From Microbacteriaceae bacterium PS02066 (GTDB lineage: Bacteria > Actinomycetota > Actinomycetes > Actinomycetales > Microbacteriaceae): a stretch of DNA of 63,965 bases. A model generated the notes under the pieces. The model searched no databases and was not told where the DNA came from. It was given only the letters and a program-made list of their open reading frames with translations. A program made the translations under genes and the position numbers. Where the stretch lies: assembly GCA_029959545.1 (NCBI GenBank), contig JASCPH010000011.1:1-63965 (forward strand), in the 5' to 3' direction. This document shows positions 1-7,512 of the stretch, one piece after another (within the stretch, counting starts at the first letter, position 1; the number at the start of each line of letters is the position of its first letter).

Positions 1-210
1 CGCGGCGGGGTCGGTGTGGGCGGCGGGGATCACATCGACTCCACGGCCGTGCTGCGCGCGCAGCACGGCGGCGAGTTCCTCGAGTCGGTCCGCTCGGCGG
101 GCGATGAGCACGAGGTCGTGGCCGCGGGCGGCGAAGCGCTGCGCGTACCCGCGCCCGAGCCCCGAGCTCGCCCCCGTCACGACCGCCACGGGTCGTCGCG
201 TCTCCTGCAT
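1..210 (-). CDS. SDR family NAD(P)-dependent oxidoreductase (N-terminal part only)
   Basis: The gene reads leftwards and runs off the window edge, so only about 70 N-terminal residues are visible. They start MQETRRPVAVVTGASSGLGR, with the TGxxxGxG dinucleotide-binding motif of classical short-chain dehydrogenases directly after the first beta strand. A second strand ending in LIARRADRL follows and would bind the adenosine ribose or phosphate; the arginines suggest NADP(H). The ATG at 210 is supported by a GGAGG ribosome-binding site 5 nt upstream. Substrate cannot be inferred. A possible operator lies 32-47 bp upstream of the start. Confidence 0.85.
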   Translation of the reverse strand, partial: MQETRRPVAVVTGASSGLGRGYAQRFAARGHDLVLIARRADRLEELAAVLRAQHGRGVDVIPAAHTDPAA

Positions 211-241
211 GTGAGCCTCCTCCGCCACTGCGCCTTCGCAG

Positions 242-257
242 TTGGACGTTTGACCAA
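242..257. promoter_or_regulatory. Imperfect inverted repeat upstream of the SDR gene, possible operator
   Basis: TTGG and CCAA form the ends of a 16-bp imperfect palindrome (TTGGACGTTTGACCAA). It lies in an AT-richer patch between the SDR start and ald. Position and shape fit a TetR-type operator controlling the SDR gene, but no cognate regulator is visible in the window. The rest of the 211-488 gap shows only a short direct repeat around GGCGTCAGG (near 359 and 485). Confidence 0.3.
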
Positions 258-488
258 GTTGGTTCATGAAAACGCACGCCCCCCGCCCGGGGCAAGCGTT
301 GGGCGCGATTCGCAGGTGCGGGAAACGCCGCCGTAACGTGCGGGGCGTGCATCCGACCGGCGTCAGGCGTGGGCGATGTGCGGTGCGCAGGAAGGTATGC
401 GTTCACCAGGACGGATCCGGCGGAATCCTCCTGCGCGGTGGTGATCTCCTGCGTTGCGGATGCGAGGCGTCCCCGCATCCGGCCGGCG

Positions 489-1580
489 TCAGGTGCGGGG
501 CTTGTCGGGGAAGGCGGCGGCGACGCCCGCGTTCGCGATCGAACCGCGGAGCGTGTTGAGCCCGAGCGCGAGGGCCGGGTCGTCGGCGAGCGCCCGCTCC
601 CAGCCCTTGTCGGCGAGGGCGAGGGCGTAGGGCAGCGTCGCATTGGTCAGGGCGGGCGTCGAGGTGCCCGCCGCGGCCCCGGGCATGTTGGCCACGCACG
701 AGAAGATCGTGGGGCCGACGCGGAACGTCGGGTCGTCGTGGGTCGTCGGGTGGGAGTCTTCGAAGCAGCCGCCCTGGTCGATGGCGATGTCCACGAGCAC
801 GCTGCCCGTCTTCATCCGTTCGACGATCTCGTGCGAGACGAGGTGCGGCGCCTTCGCGCCGGGGATGAGGACGGCGCCGATGACGAGGTCCGCATCCAGC
901 ACCGTGCGCTCGATCTCGTACGCGCTGGATGCGACCGTGCGCACCGCACCGCGGTACAGATCGTCGAGCTGGCGCAGCCGCGGGATCGAGATGTCGAGCA
1001 CGGTGACATCCGCTCCGAGCCCGACGGCCTGCGCGACCGCATTGCTGCCCGCGATGCCGCCGCCGATGACCGCGACCTTGGCGGGGCGTACGCCGGGCAC
1101 GCCGGCCAGCAGGACGCCACGACCGCCCTGCGACCCGAGGAGGTGGTAGCCGCCGGTCAGCACGGACAGGCGTCCGGCGACCTCGCTCATGGGGGCCAGC
1201 AGCGGCAGGGAGCGGTCGGGCAGCTGCACGGTCTCGTAGGCGATCGCCGTGGTGCCGGCGGCCAGCAGCGCGTCGACCAGGTGCTCGTCGGCGGCCAGGT
1301 GCAGGTAGGTGAACAGCGTCAGGTCGTCGCGCAGGTAGCCGTACTCGGAGGCCACCGGTTCCTTGACCTTGAGCACGAGCTCGGCCGACCACGCCTCGGC
1401 GACGTCGACGAGCCGCGCTCCCGCGGCGGCGAACTCCTCGTCGGTGATCGAGCTGCCGACGCCGGCACCGTTCTGCACGATGACCTCATGGCCGTGTCGC
1501 ACCAGCTCGCGCACCCCGGCGGGTGTGGCGGCGACGCGGTACTCGTGGTTCTTGACCTCGGCGGGGATTCCGATGCGCAT
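489..1580 (-). CDS. ald: Alanine dehydrogenase
   Basis: This 363-residue protein matches the usual length of NAD-dependent alanine dehydrogenase, which interconverts L-alanine and pyruvate plus ammonium. It begins MRIGIPAEVKNHEYRVAATP. The substrate arginine is R15, followed by the lysine of VKEP (K73) and the catalytic histidine of TYLHLA (H94). The Rossmann motif GGGIAG is at about 173-178, and the conserved VDIAIDQGG segment lies near residue 270. The start has an AGGACGG-like site upstream. The gene is divergent from an Lrp/AsnC regulator, the arrangement of ald and its activator in other actinobacteria. It should serve alanine catabolism or nitrogen and redox balance. Confidence 0.95.
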   Translation of the reverse strand: MRIGIPAEVKNHEYRVAATPAGVRELVRHGHEVIVQNGAGVGSSITDEEFAAAGARLVDVAEAWSAELVLKVKEPVASEYGYLRDDLTLFTYLHLAADEHLVDALLAAGTTAIAYETVQLPDRSLPLLAPMSEVAGRLSVLTGGYHLLGSQGGRGVLLAGVPGVRPAKVAVIGGGIAGSNAVAQAVGLGADVTVLDISIPRLRQLDDLYRGAVRTVASSAYEIERTVLDADLVIGAVLIPGAKAPHLVSHEIVERMKTGSVLVDIAIDQGGCFEDSHPTTHDDPTFRVGPTIFSCVANMPGAAAGTSTPALTNATLPYALALADKGWERALADDPALALGLNTLRGSIANAGVAAAFPDKPRT

Positions 1581-1670
1581 GGGCGCCGTCCTTCGTGTCG
1601 ATGTATCAGGATGTTCGTCTGGAGCGGGCCGAATCTAGAAGAAAACCGTGTCAGAATCACTAGCAGCCGA

Positions 1671-1709
1671 AGAAAATTCTCTGTTGGCGCGGAATCGCGG
1701 AGAATCTCC
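1671..1709. promoter_or_regulatory. Two candidate Lrp/AsnC operator sites between ald and its regulator
   Basis: The 149-bp divergent gap holds two short palindromes. AGAAAATTCT (1671-1680) has perfect AGAA/TTCT arms, and GGAGAATCTCC (1699-1709) is a perfect 11-bp palindrome. They share an AGAA-TCT core and their centres are about 28 bp apart, close to three helical turns, as expected for a regulator that binds as stacked dimers. A third related half site, GAATCTAGAAG, lies near 1631. Assignment to the neighbouring regulator is inference. Confidence 0.5.
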
Positions 1710-1729
1710 GGCTGGATGCGAGGTGGGGC

Positions 1730-2233
1730 ATGGCGCAGGCGCAGAACCGACGGACGGATCCGATCGATGAGAGCATCCTCTGGGAGCTGCGTCGCGATGC
1801 GTCGCAGACCAATGCGGCGCTCGCCGCGCGGGTCGGGCTCTCGCCCTCGGCGACGCACGCCCGCGTGCGCGCCCTGCGGGAGTCCGCCGCTCTCGGTTCG
1901 GCCCACGCCGACGTGGACTTCGCCGCTCTGGGGCTCCCGCTCCAGGCCATCGTGGCGGTCAAGCTCCGCGCGCAGGCACGTCCGGCGATCAAGACCTATG
2001 CCGAGAAGGTCTCGCGCCTGCCGAACGTCCTGAACCTGTTCTTCCTCGGCGGTCAGACCGACTTCCTCATCCATGTCGTGACGACCTCGCCCGAGCAGCT
2101 GCGCGACTTCGTGGCCACGCGCCTGAGCATGGATCCCGCGGTCGCCTCCACGGAGACCCAGATCGTGTTCGACTGGGTGCGCACCTCGGCGCGCGCCGCC
2201 GGGTTCGACGACATGCGCGGCCCCATCGGCTGA
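1730..2233 (+). CDS. Lrp/AsnC family transcriptional regulator, probable regulator of ald
   Basis: The 167-residue protein has an N-terminal winged HTH (about 8-60, with DPIDESILWELRRDASQTN and the recognition region LSPSATHARVRAL). A C-terminal RAM ligand-binding domain (about 70-150) includes the LFFLGGQTDFLIHV segment. This is the usual two-domain layout and length for Lrp/AsnC proteins, which form octamers and sense amino acids. It is transcribed away from ald with shared upstream DNA, so it most likely controls ald in response to alanine. The ATG at 1730 is preceded by a GAGGTGGGG ribosome-binding site. Confidence 0.9.
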   Translation: MAQAQNRRTDPIDESILWELRRDASQTNAALAARVGLSPSATHARVRALRESAALGSAHADVDFAALGLPLQAIVAVKLRAQARPAIKTYAEKVSRLPNVLNLFFLGGQTDFLIHVVTTSPEQLRDFVATRLSMDPAVASTETQIVFDWVRTSARAAGFDDMRGPIG

Positions 2234-2258
2234 CCCCCGCGACCTGCGTCCGACGCAC

Positions 2259-2310
2259 CGTTCACCTGTCACAGATCGACTCGCAGCCGTCGTTCTGTGA
2301 CAGGTGAACG
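2259..2310. repeat. Inverted repeat, family A copy 1 (17-bp perfect arms)
   Basis: CGTTCACCTGTCACAGA (2259-2275) is the exact reverse complement of 2294-2310, with an 18-nt loop. It lies 25 bp after the stop of the AsnC regulator. The arm shares the core TTCRCCTGTC with the element at 38618-38667 and CCTGTCNCAGATCG with the adjacent copy. It could act as a terminator without a U-tract, but the recurrence elsewhere points to a dispersed element. Confidence 0.8.
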
Positions 2311-2327
2311 GGGGCAGTCCGTGTTCC

Positions 2328-2367
2328 CCTGTCGCAGATCGACAGGTTTGGCTCGATCTCTGACAGG
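2328..2367. repeat. Inverted repeat, family A copy 2 (imperfect, partial)
   Basis: CCTGTCGCAGATCGA (2328-2342) pairs with TCGATCTCTGACAGG (2353-2367) at 13 of 15 positions. The arm repeats the CCTGTC-CAGATCGA core of copy 1, so two members of the same family stand side by side in the convergent gap between the AsnC and TetR genes. Confidence 0.7.
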
Positions 2368-2368
2368 C

Positions 2369-2420
2369 GAGCCGGGCGGGAGGACGCGAGCCGGGCGGGA
2401 GGACGCGAGCCGGGCGGGGG
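2369..2420. repeat. 19-bp direct tandem repeat, about 2.6 units
   Basis: The unit GAGCCGGGCGGGAGGACGC occurs at 2369-2387 and exactly again at 2388-2406, with a partial third unit from 2407. It directly follows the family A hairpins and precedes the end of the TetR gene at 2471. Another 19-bp tandem repeat of different sequence follows a palindrome at 6312. Confidence 0.8.
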
Positions 2421-2470
2421 AGGTGAGCCGGGCGAGCCGCGCCGGGCGCGTGGGGGCGGCGGGGCGGGGG

Positions 2471-3103
2471 TCAGGGCTGGAGGTAGCGGCACAGGAGCAG
2501 GCGCAATTCCTGCAGGGTCTGCTCCTGCGCGGCAGGCGGGGCGGCGAAGGCGTCGTGCAGCACGGCGTCGGCGGCGAGGAACGCGACGCGGGCGCGGGCC
2601 GTCGCATCCGTCTCGTCGCGGGTGAGTCCGCTGGCGTTCAGCAGACGCGCGGCGGCCTCGGCCATCCGCTGCTTGTGGGCCGCGCGGTCGGCGTCGATGA
2701 GTCCGCCGGCCGACGCGGTGCCGAGAGTGCGCACGACGTCGCGGTCGCGGTAGACCTCGGCGACGGCGTCGATCACGTGGCCGACGGGATCGGCGGGCGG
2801 CGTGCTCGCACGCGTCAGGAGGACCGCGTTCTCCAACAGCGCCTCGAGTCGTGCGTGGTACTCCGCCACGAGTGCGCGCACGATCGCGTCGCGATCGGGA
2901 AGGTACTGGTACAGCGCGCCCACGCTGACCCCCGCGGCCTCGGCGACGCGCGGGAGCGTCAGAGCGGCGACGCCCTCTCGAGCCACGAGCTCGGATGCGG
3001 CCGCCAGCGCACGCGCCACCTTCTCGCGCGAGCGCTGCTGACGCGGAGCGCGCTGCAGCGGGATGCGGTCCCAGTCCGGTTCTGTCGGAGCGAGGGGTGT
3101 CAC
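2471..3103 (-). CDS. TetR/AcrR family transcriptional regulator
   Basis: The 210-residue protein has a TetR-type N-terminal HTH at about 25-72 (REKVARALAAASELVAREG, then LPRVAEAAGVSVGALYQYLPDRDAI). The all-helical C-terminal part is variable and would bind ligand. The start is a GTG. It is divergent from the aldolase-kinase-dehydrogenase operon, and a perfect 8+8 palindrome lies between the two starts. It probably represses that operon and itself, and is relieved by a pathway intermediate. The ligand is unknown. Confidence 0.9.
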   Translation of the reverse strand: MTPLAPTEPDWDRIPLQRAPRQQRSREKVARALAAASELVAREGVAALTLPRVAEAAGVSVGALYQYLPDRDAIVRALVAEYHARLEALLENAVLLTRASTPPADPVGHVIDAVAEVYRDRDVVRTLGTASAGGLIDADRAAHKQRMAEAAARLLNASGLTRDETDATARARVAFLAADAVLHDAFAAPPAAQEQTLQELRLLLCRYLQP

Positions 3104-3125
3104 GGTCGCCGCATCCTTCCCTCAG

Positions 3126-3164
3126 AAACCAAACTTGACTTTGGTTTGTCCTCGCGGTCATGCT
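3126..3164 (+). promoter_or_regulatory. TetR operator overlapping a leaderless promoter
   Basis: AAACCAAA (3126-3133) and TTTGGTTT (3140-3147) are perfect inverted arms around a 6-bp spacer. The spacer plus the next base contains a -35-like TTGACT (3135-3140). With 18-bp spacing, CATGCT (3159-3164) can serve as -10 and ends 6 nt before the ATG at 3171, predicting a leaderless aldolase mRNA. A dimer on the palindrome would cover the -35, a classical repression geometry. Confidence 0.65.
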
Positions 3165-3170
3165 AGCGCC

Positions 3171-3845
3171 ATGACAACGACGTCAGATATCTCCACCGCG
3201 CGCGTCGCGGTGGCAGACGCCTCCCGATCCCTGGCCGAAGCAGGCCTTCTCGTCGGCACGGCCGGCAACGTCAGCATGCGCGTCGGCGAGTTCGCCGCCG
3301 TGACGGCGACCGGTGCCGTGCTCGGCGAGCTCACCCCGGAACAGGTGACGATCGTCACGCTCGACGGCGAGGTCGTCGAGGGCGACTGGGCGCCCACATC
3401 CGAGACGGCTCTGCATCTGGGCGTGCTTCGGCATGCGCCCGCTGACCAGGTCGGCGCGGTGGTGCACACCCATGCACCGATGGCGACGAGCCTGTCGCTC
3501 GTGCTCGACGAGGTGCCGGTCGTGCACTACCAGCAGCTGCTTCTCGGCGGAGCGCTGCGGGTCGCGCCCTTCCACCCCTTCGGCAGCGTCGAACTCGCGC
3601 ACGCCGTCGGGGCGGCGCTCGACGGGCGGCTCGCCGCGCTCATGGCCAACCACGGCGCCGTCGCCCTCGGGCGCGACCTCGTCCACGCCGTCGAGAACGC
3701 GCTGCTCACGGAGTGGATCTGCGACCTGTACTGGCACGCGCGCGCAATCGGCGAGCCCCGCGCGCTGGACGCCGCCGCGCAGCAGGCGGTCGTCGAGGCC
3801 GCGACGCGCCGTGGATACGGCCAGCCGCAGCGAGCCGAGCGATGA
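3171..3845 (+). CDS. Class II aldolase/adducin family protein
   Basis: The 224-residue protein is the size of L-fuculose-phosphate aldolase and relatives. It shows the family layout: TAGNVSMR near the N terminus for phosphate binding, SETALH carrying the catalytic acid, the zinc-binding HTHAP pair and a third metal histidine further on. The reading frame is open upstream to 3063, but that extension would overlap the operator and the TetR coding start. The ATG at 3171 (MTTTSDIST) is therefore chosen, and it sits 6 nt after a plausible -10. The enzyme probably cleaves a sugar phosphate to dihydroxyacetone phosphate plus an aldehyde. Dehydratase or epimerase members of the fold are alternatives. 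Its stop overlaps the next start by 4 bp. Confidence 0.88.
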   Translation: MTTTSDISTARVAVADASRSLAEAGLLVGTAGNVSMRVGEFAAVTATGAVLGELTPEQVTIVTLDGEVVEGDWAPTSETALHLGVLRHAPADQVGAVVHTHAPMATSLSLVLDEVPVVHYQQLLLGGALRVAPFHPFGSVELAHAVGAALDGRLAALMANHGAVALGRDLVHAVENALLTEWICDLYWHARAIGEPRALDAAAQQAVVEAATRRGYGQPQRAER

Positions 3846-4660
3846 GCGCCGTGGGCTCCCGGCCGATCGCCCGAGGTCGGTCCGCCGAGGTGTTCGCCGA
3901 CGGCGACGACCGCGTCGTCAAGCTCGCTTTCGGCGGCATCGACGCCGGCGAGGTCGCGCAGGAGATCGCCGCCTCGCGTCTCGCCTACGAGCTCGGCATC
4001 ACCCCGGTGCGCTGTCACGGCGGCGTCGAGATCGACGGACGCCACGGCATCGTGTTCGACCGCATCGACGGCATCACGCTCACGGCCGTGGCAGAGCGCA
4101 ACATCCTGCGCCTGCCTCAGGTCGGCAGCACGCTCGCGGCCGAGCACCTGTTCGTCCACCGCGCCCGCACCGACCGGCTGCCCGACGTGCGCGAGCTCGC
4201 CGTCGCTCAGCTCGACACCCCGGCGCTCTCGGCCCTCACGCCGACCGAACGGGATGCCGTCGCCCGCCGCATCCGCGCCCTCCCGGCGGGAGATGCGGTG
4301 CTGCACCTCGACTTCCACCCGCAGAACGTGTTCGTGCTCGCCGAGCGCAACGTCGTCATCGACTGGCAGACCGCGGTCGCCGGTCAACCCGCCGCCGATG
4401 TCGCCCTCACGCGTCTGCTGTTTCGCGAGGCGGAGCTCTTCCCCGGTACCTCGGCGCCGATGCGCGTCGTCTACGGGGCGGTGCGCCGCATCCTCCTCCG
4501 CTTCTATCTGCGGTCGTACCTGCGGGCCGGCACCGTCAGCATCGCCGACCTCGATCGATGGGAGATCGCCGCGCGCGTGCTGCGTCTGGGGCTGCTCGAC
4601 ATCGCGTCCGAACGCGAGCGCATGATCGCCGGCATCCGCGCCGACCTGGCGGCGGCATGA
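3842..4660 (+). CDS. Aminoglycoside-phosphotransferase-fold kinase
   Basis: This 272-residue protein has the kinase-like fold of the APH family: an ATP-binding lysine near K27, the catalytic loop HLDFHPQNV (D157, N162) and the metal-binding VVIDWQ (D174). The start at 3842 overlaps the aldolase stop (ATGA), and its own stop overlaps the next gene the same way, so the three are translationally coupled. In such a context the enzyme is more likely to phosphorylate a sugar or polyol, as methylthioribose kinase does in this fold, than to give antibiotic resistance. The substrate is inferred only from neighbours. Confidence 0.8.
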   Translation: MSAVGSRPIARGRSAEVFADGDDRVVKLAFGGIDAGEVAQEIAASRLAYELGITPVRCHGGVEIDGRHGIVFDRIDGITLTAVAERNILRLPQVGSTLAAEHLFVHRARTDRLPDVRELAVAQLDTPALSALTPTERDAVARRIRALPAGDAVLHLDFHPQNVFVLAERNVVIDWQTAVAGQPAADVALTRLLFREAELFPGTSAPMRVVYGAVRRILLRFYLRSYLRAGTVSIADLDRWEIAARVLRLGLLDIASERERMIAGIRADLAAA

Positions 4661-6264
4661 GTCTGCGGCGTGCCCTGCCTCACGGAGCGGTCGACGTGCT
4701 GATCGTCGGCGGCGGCATCACCGGCGTCGCCACGGCCTACGAGGCGGCGAGCCGGGGGCTCTCTGTGGCGCTCGTGGAGGCGGACGATCTCGGCGGCGCA
4801 ACGAGCGCGGCCACCGGCAAGCTCATCCACGGCGGCCTGCGCTACCTCAAGAACCTCGAGGTGCGGCTCGTGCGCGAGTCCCTCGCCGAGCGGCGCACCC
4901 TGCTCGCCATCGCGCCGCACCTCGTCCGCCCGATCGGCATGGTGCTGCCCGAGCCGGGACTCATCGAGCACCTCGGTCTGACCGCGTACGACGTGCTGTC
5001 GTTCGATCGCAACCGGCTCCCGGATGCGGCCGCGCACATCCCCCGGCACCGGTCGTTGTCGGCATCCGAACTCGTCGACCGCGGACTCGGATGGATGCGG
5101 CACGGCATCCTCTACTACGACGCGATGATGCTCTCGCCGGAACGCCTGACGCTCGCGTTCGCGGAGGCGGCCGCATCCCACCGCGCGACCATCTCGACCT
5201 ACACCCGTGCGACCCGGCTGCTGGTGCGCTCCGGGCGCGTGGTCGGGGCCGAGGTGCACGATCTCGTCGCGGACGAGACGGCGGAGATCGCCGCCACGGT
5301 GACGATCGATGCGACCGGCTCGTTCTCGCACGACTTCCTCGCCCAGACCCCGCTGCTGCGCGAAGCCATCGGTCCGGCGCCGGCCGTGCGTTCGGAGGGC
5401 ATCTACCTCGTCACCCGACGGCTCGGCGAGACGATGGTGCTCACGGTCTCCTCCGGCGGGCACTTCAGTGTCGCGCCGTGGCGGGATCGGAGCCTCATCG
5501 GGCCCACGGAGACGCCGTACACGGGCCCTGTCGATCAGTGGCGACTCACGCTGGGCGCGATCGAGCGGTTCATCGCCGAGATCAACGCCGGCGCGAAGCT
5601 GCCGGAGCCGCTGACGCTCGAGGATGTCACGGCCGCGTACGGCGGTCTGCGTCCGCTCGCCGAGTCGGCGGGCACCGACACGTACCGGGCATCCCGCGCA
5701 TCCGATCTCGTCGATCATGCGCGCCACGGCGCCGCGGGTCTGCTCTCGGCGCTCGGCGGGAAGTACACGACCTCCCGTGCGTTCGCCCAGCAGATCGTCG
5801 ACGGGCTGCCCGCGCACGGTCTGCACCCCGCCCCGTCGGCCACCGCGACCACGCCCCTTCCCGGTGGCGATGTCGACGACGTCACGGCCGCGCAGGCGGT
5901 GCTGCGCCGGGATGCCGCGGGGCTCGGGTTCGCGGCGGACACGGCCGACGTGCTCTTCGCGCACTACGGCAGCAGGGCCCGCTCCGTGCTGGCGCTCGCC
6001 GCATCCGACCCGCGTCTCGCCGAGCGGGCCACCTCTGACGGCGAACCGCTCGCAGCGGTCGCGTGGGCCGTGCGCGACGAGGCGCCCGAGCATCTGACGG
6101 ACGTGCTGCTGCGGCGTACCGGTATCGGACGCCTCCAGGACCCCGGTGAGCGCATCCTCGGTCTCGCCGCCGACATCATGGCCGAGGCCCGTGGCTGGAG
6201 CCCGGAGCGCACCGCGGCGGAACTCGCCACGGCGCGCACCGCCGTGCGCCTGCCCGTGGACTGA
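4657..6264 (+). CDS. FAD-dependent glycerol-3-phosphate dehydrogenase-like oxidoreductase
   Basis: The 535-residue protein starts with an FAD Rossmann motif (VLIVGGGITGVATAYEAASRG, glycines at about 18-23). It carries the GlpA/GlpD signature ATGKLIHGGLRYLKN, which contacts the flavin and the phosphate substrate, and ends with the GlpD C-terminal cap domain (about 390-530). GlpD oxidises glycerol 3-phosphate to dihydroxyacetone phosphate and passes electrons to quinone. A paralogue used on another polyol phosphate, as EryB is in erythritol catabolism, fits the kinase-aldolase neighbourhood. The start at 4657 overlaps the kinase stop by 4 bp. Confidence 0.88.
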   Translation: MSLRRALPHGAVDVLIVGGGITGVATAYEAASRGLSVALVEADDLGGATSAATGKLIHGGLRYLKNLEVRLVRESLAERRTLLAIAPHLVRPIGMVLPEPGLIEHLGLTAYDVLSFDRNRLPDAAAHIPRHRSLSASELVDRGLGWMRHGILYYDAMMLSPERLTLAFAEAAASHRATISTYTRATRLLVRSGRVVGAEVHDLVADETAEIAATVTIDATGSFSHDFLAQTPLLREAIGPAPAVRSEGIYLVTRRLGETMVLTVSSGGHFSVAPWRDRSLIGPTETPYTGPVDQWRLTLGAIERFIAEINAGAKLPEPLTLEDVTAAYGGLRPLAESAGTDTYRASRASDLVDHARHGAAGLLSALGGKYTTSRAFAQQIVDGLPAHGLHPAPSATATTPLPGGDVDDVTAAQAVLRRDAAGLGFAADTADVLFAHYGSRARSVLALAASDPRLAERATSDGEPLAAVAWAVRDEAPEHLTDVLLRRTGIGRLQDPGERILGLAADIMAEARGWSPERTAAELATARTAVRLPVD

Positions 6265-6288
6265 CCGCCCGGGCCGAGTACCGCGACA

Positions 6289-6310
6289 TCTGCACGACCC
6301 GTGGTGCAGA
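6289..6310. repeat. Short inverted repeat downstream of the GlpD-like gene
   Basis: TCTGCAC (6289-6295) pairs perfectly with GTGCAGA (6304-6310) across an 8-nt loop, 25 bp after the operon stop and before a convergent gene. It may be a weak terminator or a small member of the intergenic palindrome group. It has no U-tract. Confidence 0.5.
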
Positions 6311-6311
6311 A

Positions 6312-6349
6312 GGGGCCTGGTGGGGAGGATGGGGCCTGGTGGGGAGGAT
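6312..6349. repeat. 19-bp perfect tandem repeat, two units
   Basis: GGGGCCTGGTGGGGAGGAT is repeated exactly at 6312-6330 and 6331-6349, with the first four bases of a third unit after it. It lies between the palindrome at 6289 and the end of the convergent oxidoreductase gene. Confidence 0.85.
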
Positions 6350-6361
6350 GGGGCGCCCGGA

Positions 6362-7345
6362 TCAGAGGGCGCGGAGCTTCTCCAGCAGGGGAGCGGCGAC
6401 CTCCGCGACGAAACGCTCCTGCTGCGCGTCGCCGATCTGGACGACGGCGACATCGGTGAAGCCCGCATCCAGGAACGGCCGCACGCTCTCGGCCAGTTCG
6501 TCGAGGTCCGGCCCGCACGCGATCGAGTCCGCGACGTCCTCCGGACGAACGAACTGGGATGCGGCCGCGAATCCGGCGGGAGTCGGCAGGTCGGCGTTGA
6601 CGCCCCAGCCGCCGCCGAACCAGCGGAACTCGTCGTGCGCCCGGGCGATCGCCGCCTCGCGGTCCGGATCCCAGCTGATGGGGATCTGCCCGATCTTGCG
6701 CGACTCGCCCGAATCCGAGCCTCCCGTCGGGTGTTTGCTGTCCCACGTCTGCACGAGATCCGCATCCGGCTCGACGGCGATGAGGTGATCGGCGAGGTCG
6801 ACGAACCTCTCGATCGAGCTGTCGCCCGACACCGCGACGCCGATGGGCACGCCGCCCTCCGGGTTGTCCCAGATGCGGGCCGAATCGACCCGGAAGTACT
6901 GGCCGTCGTACGTGACGAGCTCGCCCGTGTGCAGCGCCCGGATGATCTCGATCGCCTCGACGAGCATGTCCTGGCGCATCTGCACGGCCGGCCAGCCTTC
7001 GCCGACGACGTGCTCGTTGAGGTTCTCACCGGAGCCGAGACCCAGCGTGAAGCGCCCCTCGGAGAGCAGCTGCAGTGTGGCCGCCTTCTGGGCGACGATC
7101 GTGGGGTGGTAGCGCATCGTGGGGCAGGTGACGTAGGTCATCAGCTCGACGCGGCTCGTCGCCTGCGCGACGGCTCCCAGCACGGTCCACGCGTGCGGAG
7201 CGTGTCCCTGGCTCGTCAACCACGGGGAGAAGTGGTCGCTGGAGACGAGGAAGTCGAATCCCGCTTCTTCCGCGCCGGCGGCATAGCGCACGAGCTCGCG
7301 CGGCCCGCTCTGCTCGGTCATGAGGGTGTAGCCGAAACGTGTCAT
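6362..7345 (-). CDS. F420-dependent LLM class oxidoreductase (TIGR03557-like)
   Basis: The 327-residue protein has the luciferase-like TIM-barrel fold. Its N terminus (MTRFGYTLMTEQSGPRELVR), the SSDHFSPW segment and TLGLGSGENLNEHVVG are typical of the actinobacterial F420-dependent glucose-6-phosphate-dehydrogenase-related subgroup. The barrel strands and the GENLNEH cofactor loop are intact. It should be a cytosolic F420-dependent dehydrogenase or reductase, but substrates of this subgroup are mostly unknown. A GGAAGGACG ribosome-binding site precedes the ATG at 7345. It stands alone between a convergent operon and a divergent lipoprotein gene. Confidence 0.88.
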   Translation of the reverse strand: MTRFGYTLMTEQSGPRELVRYAAGAEEAGFDFLVSSDHFSPWLTSQGHAPHAWTVLGAVAQATSRVELMTYVTCPTMRYHPTIVAQKAATLQLLSEGRFTLGLGSGENLNEHVVGEGWPAVQMRQDMLVEAIEIIRALHTGELVTYDGQYFRVDSARIWDNPEGGVPIGVAVSGDSSIERFVDLADHLIAVEPDADLVQTWDSKHPTGGSDSGESRKIGQIPISWDPDREAAIARAHDEFRWFGGGWGVNADLPTPAGFAAASQFVRPEDVADSIACGPDLDELAESVRPFLDAGFTDVAVVQIGDAQQERFVAEVAAPLLEKLRAL

Positions 7346-7512
7346 CGCATCGTCCTTCCGTGAGGGGTGCCAGCGACGCTATGCCCCGCACGGCCGGGCA
7401 CCCGGGCCTTGCGCCGAGCCCGCGGATGCGGCAGGCGACGCTCGCTGTCAAGCCGCTGCGGCGGGCGGGAGGTGCGGGTAGCGTCCACGATGTGCAAGCG
7501 GACGGAGGCGAC

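Noticed and set aside
369..2033. Long open frame of 554 codons on the plus strand
   Set aside because: It lies opposite ald and its promoter, and the translation is arginine-, glycine- and aspartate-rich without motifs. It is an antisense shadow of a high-GC gene.
2259..2367. CRISPR array
   Set aside because: The repeats are inverted rather than direct, spacers are not uniform, and no cas genes are present.
3842..4660. Aminoglycoside resistance gene
   Set aside because: The APH fold is clear, but the gene is embedded by overlaps between sugar-type aldolase and dehydrogenase genes, so a metabolic kinase is more likely.
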